A stretch of DNA of 64,000 bases from Caldibacillus thermoamylovorans (GTDB lineage: Bacteria; Bacillota; Bacilli; Bacillales; Caldibacillaceae), in NCBI RefSeq assembly GCF_000751775.1, contig NZ_CCRF01000044.1, positions 50,457 to 114,456 on the forward strand, written 5' to 3'. The notes under the pieces are model-generated. The model searched no databases. It worked only from the letters and a program-made list of their open reading frames with translations, and had not been told where the DNA came from. A program made the translations under genes and the position numbers. This document shows positions 26,995 through 38,017 of the stretch, in pieces; within the stretch, counting starts at the first letter, position 1, and the number at the start of each line of letters is the position of its first letter.

Positions 26995-27088
26995 TTTCGT
27001 TTTTAAAAATAGTTGAGAAATGTCCATCATCCATTTAAAATTATTTTGAAGTAATTGTGATTCTTATGAGAGACCTGGAGGAATTTTT

Positions 27089-27751
27089 GTGAAAAAGGAA
27101 TTTGTCGTCATTGGCTTAGGACGATTTGGCGGAAGTATTTGCCGCGAATTGACGAAACTTGGAATGAGTGTATTGGCCATAGATAAAAATGAGGACTTAG
27201 TTAATGAATATTCAAATATTGTCACTCATGCAGTCGTTGGCGATTCGACGGATGAAACTATATTGAAAAGCCTTGGCATCCGTAATTTTGATCATGTTAT
27301 TGTGGCGATTGGGAATGATATTCAAGCAAGTATTTTGACTACCCTTATTTTAAAAGAATTAGGAGTAAAAATCGTAACATCAAAAGCATTAAATGATTAC
27401 CATGAAAAAGTTTTACGTAAAATTGGCGCTGATCAAGTAGTCCATCCTGAACGTGATATGGGAAAAAGAATCGCACATAATTTGGTGTCATCGAATGTAC
27501 TTGATTATCTGGAATTATCTGATAAATATAGTATTGTTGAGATCGCCGTCAATGAAGTGATAGCAGGTTATGCGATTGCCCAGTTAGATATCCGGGCAAA
27601 ATACGGAATCAATATTGTGGCGATTAAAAGGCACCACGACATCATTGTTTCACCACAGGCAACGGAAGTGATCCAAAACGGTGATATTTTAATTGTCATT
27701 GGTTCTGATACCGATATTAATCGGTTTGAGATCAAAATGTTACAAGGATAA
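27089..27751 (+). CDS. ktrC: Ktr potassium channel regulatory RCK subunit
   Basis: This 220-residue cytosolic subunit gates Ktr K+ channels. It has RCK_N with VIGLGRFGGSICREL (nucleotide loop, residues 7-21) and RCK_C after about residue 135 (SIVEIAVNEVIAGYAIAQL), the domain that binds c-di-AMP in B. subtilis KtrC. GTG start behind TGGAGGAATTTTT. It is the likely partner of KtrD at 3.8 kb. It converges on rnjA through a shared terminator, as in B. subtilis (ykqB-ykqC). Confidence 0.95.
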   Translation: MKKEFVVIGLGRFGGSICRELTKLGMSVLAIDKNEDLVNEYSNIVTHAVVGDSTDETILKSLGIRNFDHVIVAIGNDIQASILTTLILKELGVKIVTSKALNDYHEKVLRKIGADQVVHPERDMGKRIAHNLVSSNVLDYLELSDKYSIVEIAVNEVIAGYAIAQLDIRAKYGINIVAIKRHHDIIVSPQATEVIQNGDILIVIGSDTDINRFEIKMLQG

Positions 27752-27779
27752 GGAATATTAATTAGTAAATATGCAAAAA

Positions 27780-27809
27780 CGCCGCCAAAATTTTGGCGGC
27801 GGTTTTTTT
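27780..27809. terminator. Bidirectional terminator ktrC / rnjA
   Basis: The perfect palindromic stem CGCCGCCAAAATTTTGGCGGCG is flanked by A-rich sequence on the left and T7 on the right, suitable for both convergent genes. Confidence 0.92.
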
Positions 27810-29475
27810 AAACTTCCATAATAATCGGTAAAATCATTGGCTTTCTTTTTGTTTTTTCATACAAGAATGGTCCTAGTAAATCACTGATTTCGTTTTTAAT
27901 TTCAGACCATTGGCTTGTTTTTCTTTCCATAATTTTTTCAAGATGTCTTGAAATCATATTTTGAGCTTCGTTGATTAAATCACCAGATTCGCGCATGTAA
28001 ACAAATCCTCGAGAGATAATGTCAGGACCGGCTGCAATTTTAAAATTCTTCATATCAATGCTGACAACAACAATAACCAATCCTTCTTCCGATAAAATCC
28101 GCCGGTCACGAAGTACAATGTTCCCAATATCACCGATACCGCTACCGTCGATATAAATGGAACCGGATGGAATTTTCCCGGTTACTTGCGCCGCGTCACT
28201 GGATAAAGCAAGGACATCACCATTATCCATAATAAAACAATTTTCTTCAGGTATTCCACATTCCATTGCAATTTTCGCATGCGTAATCTGCATACGATAT
28301 TCACCATGGATCGGTACAAAAAATTTAGGTTGAATAAGTCGCAGCATCAATTTTTGCTCTTCCTGCCCGCCATGTCCTGATGTATGGACATCGCTTAATG
28401 CGCCGTAAATAACTTCAGCACCCGCCCGATAAAGCAAATTTATCGTTCGATTGATGCTGGATGTATTTCCCGGTATCGGCGATGAAGAAAATACGACCGT
28501 GTCACCGGGGATAATTTGGATCTGCCTATGTGTTCCGTTTGCTATTCTCGACAGAGCAGCCATAGGTTCACCTTGCGTACCGGTGCATAAAATAACAACT
28601 TGATTCGCTGGTAATCGATTTAATTGATTGTTATCGATAATTGTATCTTTCGGGCATTTAATATATCCGAGTTGTTGTCCGATTTCCATTGCAGCTTCCA
28701 TACTTCTGCCAAATACGGCAATTTTTCTGCCGCTTTTTACTGCGGCTTCCGTTACTTGTTGTAACCGGTGAATATTGGATGCAAAGGTTGCAAAGATAAT
28801 CCGGCCGTCAACTTTCCGGAAAATATCATTTATACTTTCACCGACTTTTCTTTCAGACATCGTAAATTCAGGTACTTCACTATTCGTGCTGTCTGATAAT
28901 AGACAAAGGACTCCTTCTTTCCCGATTTCTGCCATTTTTGTTAAATTGGCCAGTTCACCAACCGGTGTAAAATCAAATTTGAAGTCTCCAGTATGAACAA
29001 TATTACCAGGAGGCGTTTTGACAACAATTCCAAACGAATCAGGAATGCTATGAGTTGTCCGAAAGAAGGAAACGGATGTTTTTCGGAATTTGATAACATC
29101 CTCTTCTTTTATTTCAATTAAATTGGCTGTCCGAAGTAAGCCATGCTCTTCCAATTTATTGCGGATGAGTTCAATGGCCAATCTACCGGCGTAGATCGGA
29201 ATATTGATCTGTTTCAACAGATAAGGTACACCGCCGATATGATCTTCGTGACCATGAGTAATAAATAAACCTTTAACTTTTTCCTGATTCTTGACTAAAA
29301 AAGAATAATCCGGAATAACATAATCGATTCCAAGTAATTCATCTTCAGGGAACTTAATACCGGCATCGATGATGATAATTTCGTCCTGATATTGAACAGC
29401 ATACGTATTTTTCCCGATTTCCCCTAAACCCCCAAGGGCAAAAACGGCAGTTTGATCATTTTTTACCAATTTCAT
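27808..29475 (-). CDS. rnjA: Ribonuclease J1
   Basis: This 555-residue metallo-beta-lactamase/beta-CASP nuclease has 5'-3' exo- and endonuclease activity central to mRNA decay and rRNA maturation. The metal motif [10 protein letters not shown] lies near residue 74, with [17 protein letters not shown] and the beta-CASP region with [10 protein letters not shown]; the C-terminal domain needed for dimers is present. The ATG lies 1 nt after the rpoY stop, so the two are translationally coupled, as in most Firmicutes. Confidence 0.97.
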   Translation of the reverse strand: MKLVKNDQTAVFALGGLGEIGKNTYAVQYQDEIIIIDAGIKFPEDELLGIDYVIPDYSFLVKNQEKVKGLFITHGHEDHIGGVPYLLKQINIPIYAGRLAIELIRNKLEEHGLLRTANLIEIKEEDVIKFRKTSVSFFRTTHSIPDSFGIVVKTPPGNIVHTGDFKFDFTPVGELANLTKMAEIGKEGVLCLLSDSTNSEVPEFTMSERKVGESINDIFRKVDGRIIFATFASNIHRLQQVTEAAVKSGRKIAVFGRSMEAAMEIGQQLGYIKCPKDTIIDNNQLNRLPANQVVILCTGTQGEPMAALSRIANGTHRQIQIIPGDTVVFSSSPIPGNTSSINRTINLLYRAGAEVIYGALSDVHTSGHGGQEEQKLMLRLIQPKFFVPIHGEYRMQITHAKIAMECGIPEENCFIMDNGDVLALSSDAAQVTGKIPSGSIYIDGSGIGDIGNIVLRDRRILSEEGLVIVVVSIDMKNFKIAAGPDIISRGFVYMRESGDLINEAQNMISRHLEKIMERKTSQWSEIKNEISDLLGPFLYEKTKRKPMILPIIMEV

Positions 29476-29476
29476 A

Positions 29477-29686
29477 TTAAATCTCCATTAACTTAAAATT
29501 ATTGCTTTGTTTTTCATATTCAAGATAGTTTCCTTCTAATTCTTGAATATGCTCGATTAGATATGGGGTTTCTTTAAATTTCCGATACACTTCTATTTTA
29601 GAATCAGCTTCTAAATAAAGCGCCTTTGTCCGTTCCCTGACTGGTATTTGATTTTTTGACTCTTGAACATAAACCTTAAAAATCAT
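29477..29686 (-). CDS. rpoY: RNA polymerase epsilon subunit
   Basis: This 69-residue protein ([18 protein letters not shown] ... [13 protein letters not shown]) is the YkzG/epsilon subunit that binds RNAP in Firmicutes. It heads the rpoY-rnjA operon. The Shine-Dalgarno is AGGAGAGG. TATAAT at 29737-29732 on the minus strand is a likely -10 about 45 nt before the ATG; I see no strong -35. Confidence 0.93.
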   Translation of the reverse strand: MIFKVYVQESKNQIPVRERTKALYLEADSKIEVYRKFKETPYLIEHIQELEGNYLEYEKQSNNFKLMEI

Positions 29687-29919
29687 TTTGCTTAAACCTC
29701 TCCTTAACCGATTTCAAAAATAACTTTCCTTATTATAGCGAAAACAAAAAATAAATGCACGAAATGACCCGAAAAATTTTTTTAAAACTATTTCCATGAA
29801 TCAATTTTGTACCGAACCAAGTTATTTATATACAGCTTACCACATTCATCATCATGAAATAAAATTTTTTGATTGAGAAAATCATCGTAGAACAAATGAA
29901 ACTAACTATTTCATGAGTG

Positions 29920-29952
29920 AAAAAAGGGCAAGTCTATATTTAAGACAAGCCC
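29920..29952 (-). terminator. Terminator of the 23-aa peptide gene
   Basis: On the minus strand GGGCTTGTCT / AGACTTGCCC encloses a short loop and is followed by U6. It begins 2 nt after the stop codon of the small gene. Confidence 0.85.
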
Positions 29953-29954
29953 GA

Positions 29955-30026
29955 TTATGCAATCATTTTTTTTCGTAACAATTCTTTCCAACGATTTGCA
30001 AGCTTTTTCTTAAGCTTTTTTAACAT
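29955..30026 (-). CDS. Small basic amphipathic peptide, 23 aa
   Basis: This short gene begins at ATG 30026 behind TTTGGAGGGAGTG and ends at TAA just before a strong terminator. The peptide starts MLKKLKKKLANRW and ends with two aromatic/hydrophobic-basic turns (ELLRKKMIA). It has ten Lys/Arg and one Glu, with Leu/Trp/Met/Ile spaced every 3-4 residues, so it would form a cationic amphipathic helix. A promoter candidate (ATGAAA, 18 nt, TATAAT) fits at 30137-30108. I do not recognise the family. Possibilities are a membrane-active or toxin-like peptide, a regulatory small protein, or an mRNA that mainly acts as RNA. Confidence 0.6.
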   Translation of the reverse strand: MLKKLKKKLANRWKELLRKKMIA

Positions 30027-30107
30027 CGTTGAACACTCCCTCCAAAGTTTTATCAAACAGAAAACTTTGTTGATTTTTCCGGAACCCATAAACTTATCTC
30101 TATTTAT

Positions 30108-30137
30108 ATTATATGACAAACCTCTTATAAATTTCAT
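30108..30137 (-). promoter_or_regulatory. Candidate promoter of the 23-aa peptide gene
   Basis: TATAAT at 30113-30108 (minus strand) is preceded at 18 nt by ATGAAA, a four-of-six -35. The transcript would start near 30101 and end near 29920, about 180 nt. Confidence 0.5.
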
Positions 30138-30208
30138 GGTGCAATCTGGAATATTTGTTAAAGTTTTGGATTTCCCTTCTCTATTAAATAAATGATGATT
30201 TCAAAAAA

Positions 30209-30763
30209 TTAAAATTCAATAGCAATACCATCTTCAATTGGCCCAAACGGATTTTTTTGGTCAATTCGGTCGTAGAACAGAATCCCGTTTAAATGATCAA
30301 TTTCATGTTGAAAAGCAATCGCCGGTAGTCCTTTCAGACGTATTTTTACTTCCTCACCGTTCATATTATAGCCTTTCACGGTTACACGGGCGTAGCGAGG
30401 AACTAATCCGGGATGAGGCTCATCAACGGAAAGGCAGCCTTCACCGTTTTTTAAATATGATTTTTCTACTGAGTGACTGACAATTTTTGGATTAAATAAA
30501 GCATAACTATAGAGTTTTCCTTTTTCATCTTCCACATGAACGGCAATCATTCTTTTTGAAACATTGATCTGTGGAGCGGCCAGACCGATTCCCGGACGTA
30601 ATCCGTATTTTTGAGCGATTTCTTCATCTTGGCTGTTTATTACATACTCCAATAAGGACTTTAATATTTTTTTATCTTCTTCAGACGGCGGCATTGCTAC
30701 TTCCTCGGCAACTTTTCTTAATGTCGGGTGCCCGTCACGAATAATATCTTTCATTATTATCAC
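30209..30763 (-). CDS. def: Peptide deformylase
   Basis: This 184-residue type 2 deformylase (YkrB/DefB) removes N-formyl groups from nascent chains. The three motifs are GIGLAAPQ, EGCLSV and QHEIDHLNG, giving the Cys and two His metal ligands and the catalytic Glu. It starts at GTG 30763 (MIIMKDIIRDGHP), matching the B. subtilis N-terminus, behind GAGGAGGG; the internal ATG at 30754 is too far from it. It is monocistronic. Confidence 0.96.
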   Translation of the reverse strand: MIIMKDIIRDGHPTLRKVAEEVAMPPSEEDKKILKSLLEYVINSQDEEIAQKYGLRPGIGLAAPQINVSKRMIAVHVEDEKGKLYSYALFNPKIVSHSVEKSYLKNGEGCLSVDEPHPGLVPRYARVTVKGYNMNGEEVKIRLKGLPAIAFQHEIDHLNGILFYDRIDQKNPFGPIEDGIAIEF

Positions 30764-30994
30764 ATATATCCCTCCTCGTATAAAACTTTTAACTATAAAC
30801 AGTCTACCAAACAGTCTAACAAAGTTTTGCCAAAAAGTTAATAAAACAATCTATCATATGGTATAGTAAATGGATTCTATGAATATAGTATAGAAAGTTG
30901 GTTTATCGATAGGAGCAAGAGATTTAAGGAAAAACATTTCTGCCATATATTATGCAGTTCAATTATAATATGGATAAAGATTGGAGGTCCTATC

Positions 30995-31645
30995 TTGAAA
31001 AACCGAAATTTAAAATTACAGATTATCTTATTACTGGTTATCGCTATTTTATCCGGATGTTTTTCACGACCGGAGGAAAAGATACATAAAAAACTGGAAG
31101 AAGTTGTAAAACTGGAGGAAGATTTTAAAAACGAGCAAAAACCATTGATCAAATTAGAGGAAAAGGAGAAAAAACTTTACGAGCAAATCATCGAATTAGG
31201 ATATAAGGAACAAGACAAATTGATTGCTCTTGCGGACGAGGCGATCGAACTGTCGAACCAAAGACAGGAACACCTAAATGAAGAAAGAAAAAGTATTGTT
31301 ACCGCCAGTGAAAAATTTGAATCGGTAAAGAAACAAATTGATAAACTTGAATCATCACAACTGAAAAAAGATGGACAGGAACTTTATGCAATTATGGAAA
31401 AAAGATATAAAGTTTATCATCAGCTATATGCTGAATACAGCAAGGCGATAAAAAAAGATAAAAAATTGTATGAAGCCTTTAAAGATAAGAATATGACGCT
31501 GGAAAAATTGCAAGAAAAAATTGATGAAATTAACCAAGCTTATGAACAAGTATATTTACTTAACGATCAATTTAATGAATTGACAAAAAAGTACAATAAG
31601 AAAAAGTTGGCATTTTATCGTAAAGCCGGACTTATTAAAAAGTAA
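30995..31645 (+). CDS. ykyA: YkyA-family cell-wall-binding lipoprotein
   Basis: This 216-residue lipoprotein starts at TTG (30995) behind ATTGGAGG. The signal peptide ends in LSGC (lipobox, Cys about 23). The rest is almost entirely charged coiled coil (repeated Glu/Lys/Leu heptads). It is the YkyA family, always beside the pdh genes in Bacillus; its role is not established. The terminator overlaps the stop codon. Confidence 0.88.
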   Translation: MKNRNLKLQIILLLVIAILSGCFSRPEEKIHKKLEEVVKLEEDFKNEQKPLIKLEEKEKKLYEQIIELGYKEQDKLIALADEAIELSNQRQEHLNEERKSIVTASEKFESVKKQIDKLESSQLKKDGQELYAIMEKRYKVYHQLYAEYSKAIKKDKKLYEAFKDKNMTLEKLQEKIDEINQAYEQVYLLNDQFNELTKKYNKKKLAFYRKAGLIKK

Positions 31646-31673
31646 CTCAAAATTGGATTGGGTTACTTTTTTT
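31637..31673 (+). terminator. ykyA terminator
   Basis: AAAAAGTAAC / GTTACTTTTT followed by further T; the left arm contains the TAA stop. Confidence 0.85.
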
Positions 31674-33164
<1,491 letters not shown>

Positions 33165-33167
33165 GCG

Positions 33168-34145
33168 ATGGCTCAAATGACAATGATTCAAGCAATTAAT
33201 GATGCGATGCGCCAAGAATTAAAAAGGGATGAGAAAGTATTAATTTTTGGGGAAGATGTAGGGAAAAATGGTGGTGTATTCCGCGCAACCGAAAACCTAC
33301 AGGCAGAATTTGGCGAAGACCGTGTATTTGACACACCGCTTGCTGAATCCGGAATCGGTGGTCTTGCAATTGGTTTAGCCCTTGAAGGTTTCCGTCCGGT
33401 CCCGGAAATCCAATTTTTCGGCTTCGTATATGAAGTGATGGATTCCATTGCCGGTCAAATGGCTCGCTACCGGTTCCGTACCGGCGGGAGTTATAAAATG
33501 CCAATTACTTTCCGTTCACCATTTGGTGGTGGGGTTCATACACCGGAAATGCATGCGGACAGTTTAGAAGGGTTAATGGCTCAAACACCGGGATTAAGAG
33601 TCGTGATTCCGTCTACTCCTTATGATGCAAAAGGATTATTAATCTCGGCCATTCGTTCAGATGACCCGGTTATCTTTTTAGAACACATGAAACTTTATCG
33701 CTCATTCCGCCAAGAAGTTCCTGAAGGTGATTATACCGTTGAAATCGGTAAAGCGGATATAAAGCGTGAAGGTAAGGATATTTCCATTATTAGTTATGGT
33801 GCAATGGTTCATGAATCTTTAAAAGCAGCTGAAGAACTTGAAAAAGAAGGGTATTCTGCTGAAGTTGTTGATTTGCGAACAGTAAGTCCGTTGGATGTTG
33901 ATACGATTGTTGCTTCCGTTGAAAAAACAAATCGTGCCATTGTTGTTCAAGAAGCACAAAGAGTTGCCGGTGTGGCTGCTAATGTCGTTGCAGAAATAAA
34001 TGAACGAGCCATATTAAGTTTGGAAGCACCTGTATTACGTGTAACTGCACCTGATACAGTATATCCATTCTCACAAGCTGAATCGGTTTGGATTCCAAAT
34101 TACAAAGATATTATTGAAACGGCTAAAAAAGTATTAACTTTCTAA
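33168..34145 (+). CDS. pdhB: Pyruvate dehydrogenase E1 beta
   Basis: This 325-residue beta subunit completes the alpha2beta2 E1 heterotetramer and the ThDP site (Glu in FGEDVG, then [14 protein letters not shown]). GGAGTCGAAG serves as Shine-Dalgarno inside the pdhA end. It is followed by a 255-bp gap, unusually long for this operon, with a hairpin and an R2 repeat. Confidence 0.97.
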   Translation: MAQMTMIQAINDAMRQELKRDEKVLIFGEDVGKNGGVFRATENLQAEFGEDRVFDTPLAESGIGGLAIGLALEGFRPVPEIQFFGFVYEVMDSIAGQMARYRFRTGGSYKMPITFRSPFGGGVHTPEMHADSLEGLMAQTPGLRVVIPSTPYDAKGLLISAIRSDDPVIFLEHMKLYRSFRQEVPEGDYTVEIGKADIKREGKDISIISYGAMVHESLKAAEELEKEGYSAEVVDLRTVSPLDVDTIVASVEKTNRAIVVQEAQRVAGVAANVVAEINERAILSLEAPVLRVTAPDTVYPFSQAESVWIPNYKDIIETAKKVLTF

Positions 34146-34158
34146 GCGAAGATATGTG

Positions 34159-34202
34159 AGGACGGAAAGTAGCGGAACTTTTTCGTCCCTTCCTTCTTTT
34201 TA
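34159..34202 (+). terminator. Hairpin with T-rich tail after pdhB (attenuator candidate)
   Basis: GGACGGAAAG / CTTTTTCGTCC, with one bulge, is followed by CTTCCTTCTTTTT. It could reduce read-through from pdhAB into pdhCD. Confidence 0.55.
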
Positions 34203-34274
34203 TCCAACCTTAGCGGCGAGTCAAATCCTACCTCTAGATTCGGATTTTGCACACATGTAAGTGGGGAATGAATT

Positions 34275-34350
34275 GCCCGTAAAGGTCAGATTGCTTTATC
34301 CAAACATCAGTGTCGATGAAGAAATATCCCACTGATGGAAGTTTCTCTTA
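34275..34350 (+). repeat. R2 repeat copy 3, inside the pdh operon
   Basis: ACATCAGTG / CACTGATGG arms around a longer, less paired centre, followed by AAGTTTCTCT and preceded by GAATTGCCCGTAA. It sits 51 bp before the pdhC start codon. Confidence 0.7.
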
Positions 34351-34400
34351 TTACTCTTAACTTAAACCGCATATGAACAATATCACTAGGAGGGATATTT

Positions 34401-36008
34401 GTGGCATTCGAATTTAAATTACATGATATTGGTGAAGGCATCACTGAGGGAGAAATCGTCAAATGGTTTGTAAAGCCTGGTGATACCGTTAAAGAAGACG
34501 ATGTACTTGTTGAAATTCAAAATGATAAATCAGTAGTCGAAATTCCATCACCCGTAGAAGGAAAAATATTGGAAATTAAAGTTTCGGAAGGAGAAACAGC
34601 AGTTGTAGGTGATGTACTCGTTACGATTGATGCACCAGGACATGAAAGTGCACAACCTTCATCAGAAACAAAAGCAGAAGCGGCACCTGCGACAGAACCT
34701 AGCCAAGTTAGCGGTGGCGTATCATTGTACGAATTTAAATTACATGATATTGGTGAAGGGATTAACGAAGGCGAAATCGTCAAATGGTTTGTAAAGCCTG
34801 GTGACATCGTAAAAGAAGATGATGTACTTGTTGAAATTCAAAATGATAAATCAGTAGTTGAAATTCCATCACCCGTTAAAGGGAAAGTATTAGAAATAAA
34901 AGTACAAGAGGGAGAAACTGCCGTTGTTGGTGACGTGCTGGTTACATTTGACGCCCCGGGATATGGTGTGACACAAGAAGGACCTGCACCTCAAGCTGAA
35001 ACATCACAAACACCGGAAGCTGTCGAAACTGCTGCACCTCAAGGAAATCAGCAAACGGCAAATTTCGATCCAAATCGTCATGTCATTGCAATGCCTAGCG
35101 TTCGTAAATACGCTCGTGAAAAAGGTATAGATATTCGTTTAGTTGCCGGAACCGGTAAAAATGGGCGAGTATTAAAAGCGGATGTTGATGCATTTGTAAG
35201 TGGAGGACAAGCAATAACACAAGCACCAGCCCAACCTTCTCCAGCAGCAGAGACTACATCAGAAAAAGAAACTACACCTGTTCAAAACGTTGTACCAACA
35301 GGTGAATATCCGGAAACACGTGAAAAAATGAGCGGAATTCGAAAAGCCATTGCAAAGAAAATGGTTGAATCGAAAACAACTGCCCCTCACGTTACATTAA
35401 TGGACGAAGTAGATGTGACAAAACTTGTAGCACATCGAAAGAAATTTAAAGAAGTAGCTGCTCAAAAAGGGATTAAACTCACTTTCTTACCTTATGTAGT
35501 TAAAGCATTAGTGAGTGCTTTACGTGAATATCCGGCGTTAAATCAATCTCTTGATGAAGCAACACAAGAAATTGTTCATAAACATTATTATAACATCGGA
35601 ATTGCTGCTGATACCGAGCGCGGCTTAATGGTACCGGTTGTTAAAGATGCCGACCGTAAATCGATGTTTACTATCTCGGCGGAAATCAATGAATTAGCCG
35701 GTAAAGCTCGTGAAGGTAAACTTTCTCCTAATGAAATGAGAGGAGGTTCAGCAACTATTTCAAATATCGGTTCTGTAGGTGGGCAATGGTTTACCCCGGT
35801 TCTAAATTATCCGGAAGTTGCTATACTTGGAGTCGGACGAATTTCGGAAAAACCAATTGTTCGTGATGGTGAAATTGTAGCTGCACCAATGCTTGCATTA
35901 TCGTTAAGTTTCGACCACCGATTAATCGATGGCGCAACGGGACAAAGTGCATTGAACCATATCAAACGTTTATTAAGTGATCCTGAATTATTGTTAATGG
36001 AAGTATAG
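34401..36008 (+). CDS. pdhC: Dihydrolipoyl acetyltransferase E2 with two lipoyl domains
   Basis: The protein has 535 residues: lipoyl domain 1 (about 1-78, Lys43 in QNDKS), lipoyl domain 2 (about 110-186, Lys150), a Pro/Ala linker, the E1/E3-binding domain (VRKYAREKG ... [11 protein letters not shown]) and a catalytic domain ending with [10 protein letters not shown]. It makes acetyl-CoA and is the core of the PDH complex. B. subtilis E2 has one lipoyl domain and about 440 residues, so one domain has been added. The two are nearly identical in DNA, offset by 321 bp. GTG start behind TAGGAGGG. Confidence 0.96.
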   Translation: MAFEFKLHDIGEGITEGEIVKWFVKPGDTVKEDDVLVEIQNDKSVVEIPSPVEGKILEIKVSEGETAVVGDVLVTIDAPGHESAQPSSETKAEAAPATEPSQVSGGVSLYEFKLHDIGEGINEGEIVKWFVKPGDIVKEDDVLVEIQNDKSVVEIPSPVKGKVLEIKVQEGETAVVGDVLVTFDAPGYGVTQEGPAPQAETSQTPEAVETAAPQGNQQTANFDPNRHVIAMPSVRKYAREKGIDIRLVAGTGKNGRVLKADVDAFVSGGQAITQAPAQPSPAAETTSEKETTPVQNVVPTGEYPETREKMSGIRKAIAKKMVESKTTAPHVTLMDEVDVTKLVAHRKKFKEVAAQKGIKLTFLPYVVKALVSALREYPALNQSLDEATQEIVHKHYYNIGIAADTERGLMVPVVKDADRKSMFTISAEINELAGKAREGKLSPNEMRGGSATISNIGSVGGQWFTPVLNYPEVAILGVGRISEKPIVRDGEIVAAPMLALSLSFDHRLIDGATGQSALNHIKRLLSDPELLLMEV

Positions 36009-36241
36009 AGCCAGATAAAACTCTGAGAAGCTGCATGATCTTTAAAATTTCCAACCTTGATATCAGTGGAAAATTAATGCGAGATTTTTTCTATATTGTT
36101 ATACTAGGTATGGGGCGTATAGTCATTATGACAAAATATGGAAATGGGGAAATTTTTGCAGCTTCTCTGGCGTTTTTGTAAGTTTTACCGATTTACCGGT
36201 AGACAATTAGCAAGTTTAATCAAATGATTCCATAATTTTTA
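36009..36241. other. Non-coding insert between pdhC and the pdhC relic
   Basis: No gene is visible. GAGAAGCTGCA (36025-36035) and TGCAGCTTCTC (36157-36167) are perfect inverted arms, both next to GCCAGA / TCTGGC words, and the right arm is followed by GTTTTTG. This could be a small mobile-element relic or a long-loop terminator. Confidence 0.5.
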
Positions 36242-36280
36242 TTTACTAACGACCCAGAACTTTTATTAATGGAGGCGTAA
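36242..36280 (+). pseudogene. Relic of a second pdhC 3' end
   Basis: The last codons before pdhD read [14 protein letters not shown]. The true pdhC ends [14 protein letters not shown] 270 bp earlier. Eight residues in a row agree while five of the eight codons differ at synonymous positions, so this is an old paralogue or replaced copy, not a fresh duplication. The relic keeps GGAGGCG, which is the Shine-Dalgarno of pdhD, and that probably explains why it survived. Confidence 0.8.
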
Positions 36281-36284
36281 AAAA

Positions 36285-37697
36285 ATGGTTGTAGGAGATT
36301 TTCCAATCGAAACAGATACAATTGTCATCGGAGCTGGTCCGGGGGGATATGTTGCCGCAATTCGTGCCGCACAATTAGGTCAAAAGGTGACAGTTGTTGA
36401 AAAAGATGCTGTCGGCGGTGTTTGCTTAAACGTTGGATGTATTCCTTCAAAAGCATTAATCAACGTTTCACATAAATATCGCGAGGCAAAACATTCTGAA
36501 GAACTTGGTATTACTGCGGAACAAGTTAAAGTAGATTTTTCCAAAGTTCAAGCATTTAAAGACAGTGTGGTTAAAAAATTAACAGGCGGAGTTTCCGGCC
36601 TTTTAAAAGGTCATAAGATTGAAGTTGTCAAAGGTGAAGCTTACTTTGTCGACAGTAATTCCTTACGTGTAATGACAGAAAAAAGTGCACAAACTTATAC
36701 GTTTAAAAATGCAATTGTCGCTACTGGTTCCCGTCCAATCGAGCTAAAAACATTTAAATTTTCTAAGCGAGTACTTGATTCTACCGGTGCCCTTGCACTT
36801 AAAGAAATTCCGGAACATATTGTTATTATCGGTGGTGGCGTCATCGGTCTTGAACTTGGCGGTGTATATGCTAACTTCGGGACCAAAGTGACCATTTTAG
36901 AAGGTATGGATGATATTCTCGGTGGTAATTATGCAAAACAAATGACTCAACTAGTGAAAAAGAACTTTAAAAATAAAGGTGCAGAAATTATTACTAAAGC
37001 AATGGCTAAAGGTGTGGAAGAAAGTGACACCGGTGTAGTTGTTACATATGAAGCCGGCGGAAAAGAAGAAAAAGTTTCTGCTGATTATGTATTTGTTATG
37101 GTCGGGCGCCGTCCGAATACAGATGAATTAGGTCTTGAACAAGCAGGGGTTAAATTAACGGACCGTGGCTTAGTTGAAATCGATAAACAATGCCGGACCA
37201 ATGTAGCGAATATCTATGCGATCGGTGATATTGTTGCCGGGCCGCAATTGGCTCATAAAGCCTCTTATGAAGGGAAAATTGCTGCTGAAGCCATTGCTGG
37301 ACAACCGTCTGAAATTGATTATCTTGGTATTCCTGCTGTTGTTTTCTCAGATCCTGAACTTGCAACTGTAGGATACACGCCAGAGCAAGCCAAAGCAGAA
37401 GGCATTGAAGTTACGGTAGGTAAATTCCCTTATGCGGCATTGGGCCGTTCATTAGCATTAAATAATACGGAAGGCTTTTATCAATTAGTCGTACGTAAAG
37501 AAGACGGTGTCGTCATTGGCGGTCAAATCGCCGGACCAAATGCTTCCGACTTAATTGCGGAAATCGGTCTGGCTGTTGAAACGGGTGTAACGGCTGAAGA
37601 TATTGCCTTAACGATCCATGCGCATCCTACATTTGGCGAAATTGCCATGGAAGCTGCCGAAGTTGCTTTAGGTACGCCTATCCACATTTTAAAATAA
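36285..37697 (+). CDS. pdhD: Dihydrolipoyl dehydrogenase E3
   Basis: This 470-residue flavoprotein reoxidises dihydrolipoyl-E2 with NAD+. It has the FAD loop [11 protein letters not shown] (about 17-27), the redox disulfide [13 protein letters not shown], the NAD loop [10 protein letters not shown], the second FAD motif ATGSRP/YAIGDI and the C-terminal HAHPTFGE with the catalytic His-Glu. The Shine-Dalgarno lies in the pdhC relic. A terminator follows. Confidence 0.97.
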   Translation: MVVGDFPIETDTIVIGAGPGGYVAAIRAAQLGQKVTVVEKDAVGGVCLNVGCIPSKALINVSHKYREAKHSEELGITAEQVKVDFSKVQAFKDSVVKKLTGGVSGLLKGHKIEVVKGEAYFVDSNSLRVMTEKSAQTYTFKNAIVATGSRPIELKTFKFSKRVLDSTGALALKEIPEHIVIIGGGVIGLELGGVYANFGTKVTILEGMDDILGGNYAKQMTQLVKKNFKNKGAEIITKAMAKGVEESDTGVVVTYEAGGKEEKVSADYVFVMVGRRPNTDELGLEQAGVKLTDRGLVEIDKQCRTNVANIYAIGDIVAGPQLAHKASYEGKIAAEAIAGQPSEIDYLGIPAVVFSDPELATVGYTPEQAKAEGIEVTVGKFPYAALGRSLALNNTEGFYQLVVRKEDGVVIGGQIAGPNASDLIAEIGLAVETGVTAEDIALTIHAHPTFGEIAMEAAEVALGTPIHILK

Positions 37698-37711
37698 TAT
37701 CTACTGATAAC

Positions 37712-37747
37712 AGTACTCCGGGCTATATGCTCGGGGTATTTTTTTGT
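37712..37747 (+). terminator. pdh operon terminator
   Basis: TACTCCGGGC / GCTCGGGGTA (with G-U pairs) then T7, 15 nt after pdhD. Confidence 0.8.
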
Positions 37748-37882
37748 ACACTAAGAAACCAACATAGCAACAATCATGAAAAAGGGTTTATTTACATAAT
37801 AACTTTATTTCATTTTGATTTGTACTATTCTGTTAAACGCTTTTTACTAGCATACAACTGCAATGATAAAAAAAAATAAAAA

Positions 37883-37893
37883 TGTATATCACA
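37883..37893 (-). promoter_or_regulatory. Candidate CcpN operator upstream of SR1
   Basis: On the minus strand TGTGATATACA fits the CcpN consensus TRTGHYATAYW at all eleven positions. It lies 34 bp before the SR1 -35. A second site with one mismatch (TATGTTACATT, 37988-37998) lies inside the transcript. CcpN represses SR1 in B. subtilis under glycolytic conditions. Confidence 0.65.
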
Positions 37894-37926
37894 ATACGGT
37901 TAAATTTAAAAATTTATTAATATATA

Positions 37927-37955
37927 TTGACAGATAATGAAATATAATATATTAT
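37927..37955 (+). promoter_or_regulatory. SR1 sigma-A promoter
   Basis: TTGACA (37927-37932), a 17-nt spacer and TATTAT (37950-37955): a near-consensus promoter with a start expected near 37962. Confidence 0.85.
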
Positions 37956-38017
37956 ATAACTACAAATTGTATAACACATTAGATTATTATGTTACATTAA
38001 TTGAAAGGGGAATCACA

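Noticed and set aside
36009..36284. Complete insertion sequence between pdhC and pdhD
   Set aside because: No transposase frame and no clear target-site duplication; only inverted arms are visible.
37832..37845. cre-like TTAAACGCTTTT upstream of SR1
   Set aside because: Three mismatches, including both palindrome ends; SR1 is CcpA-linked in B. subtilis, but this match alone is not convincing.
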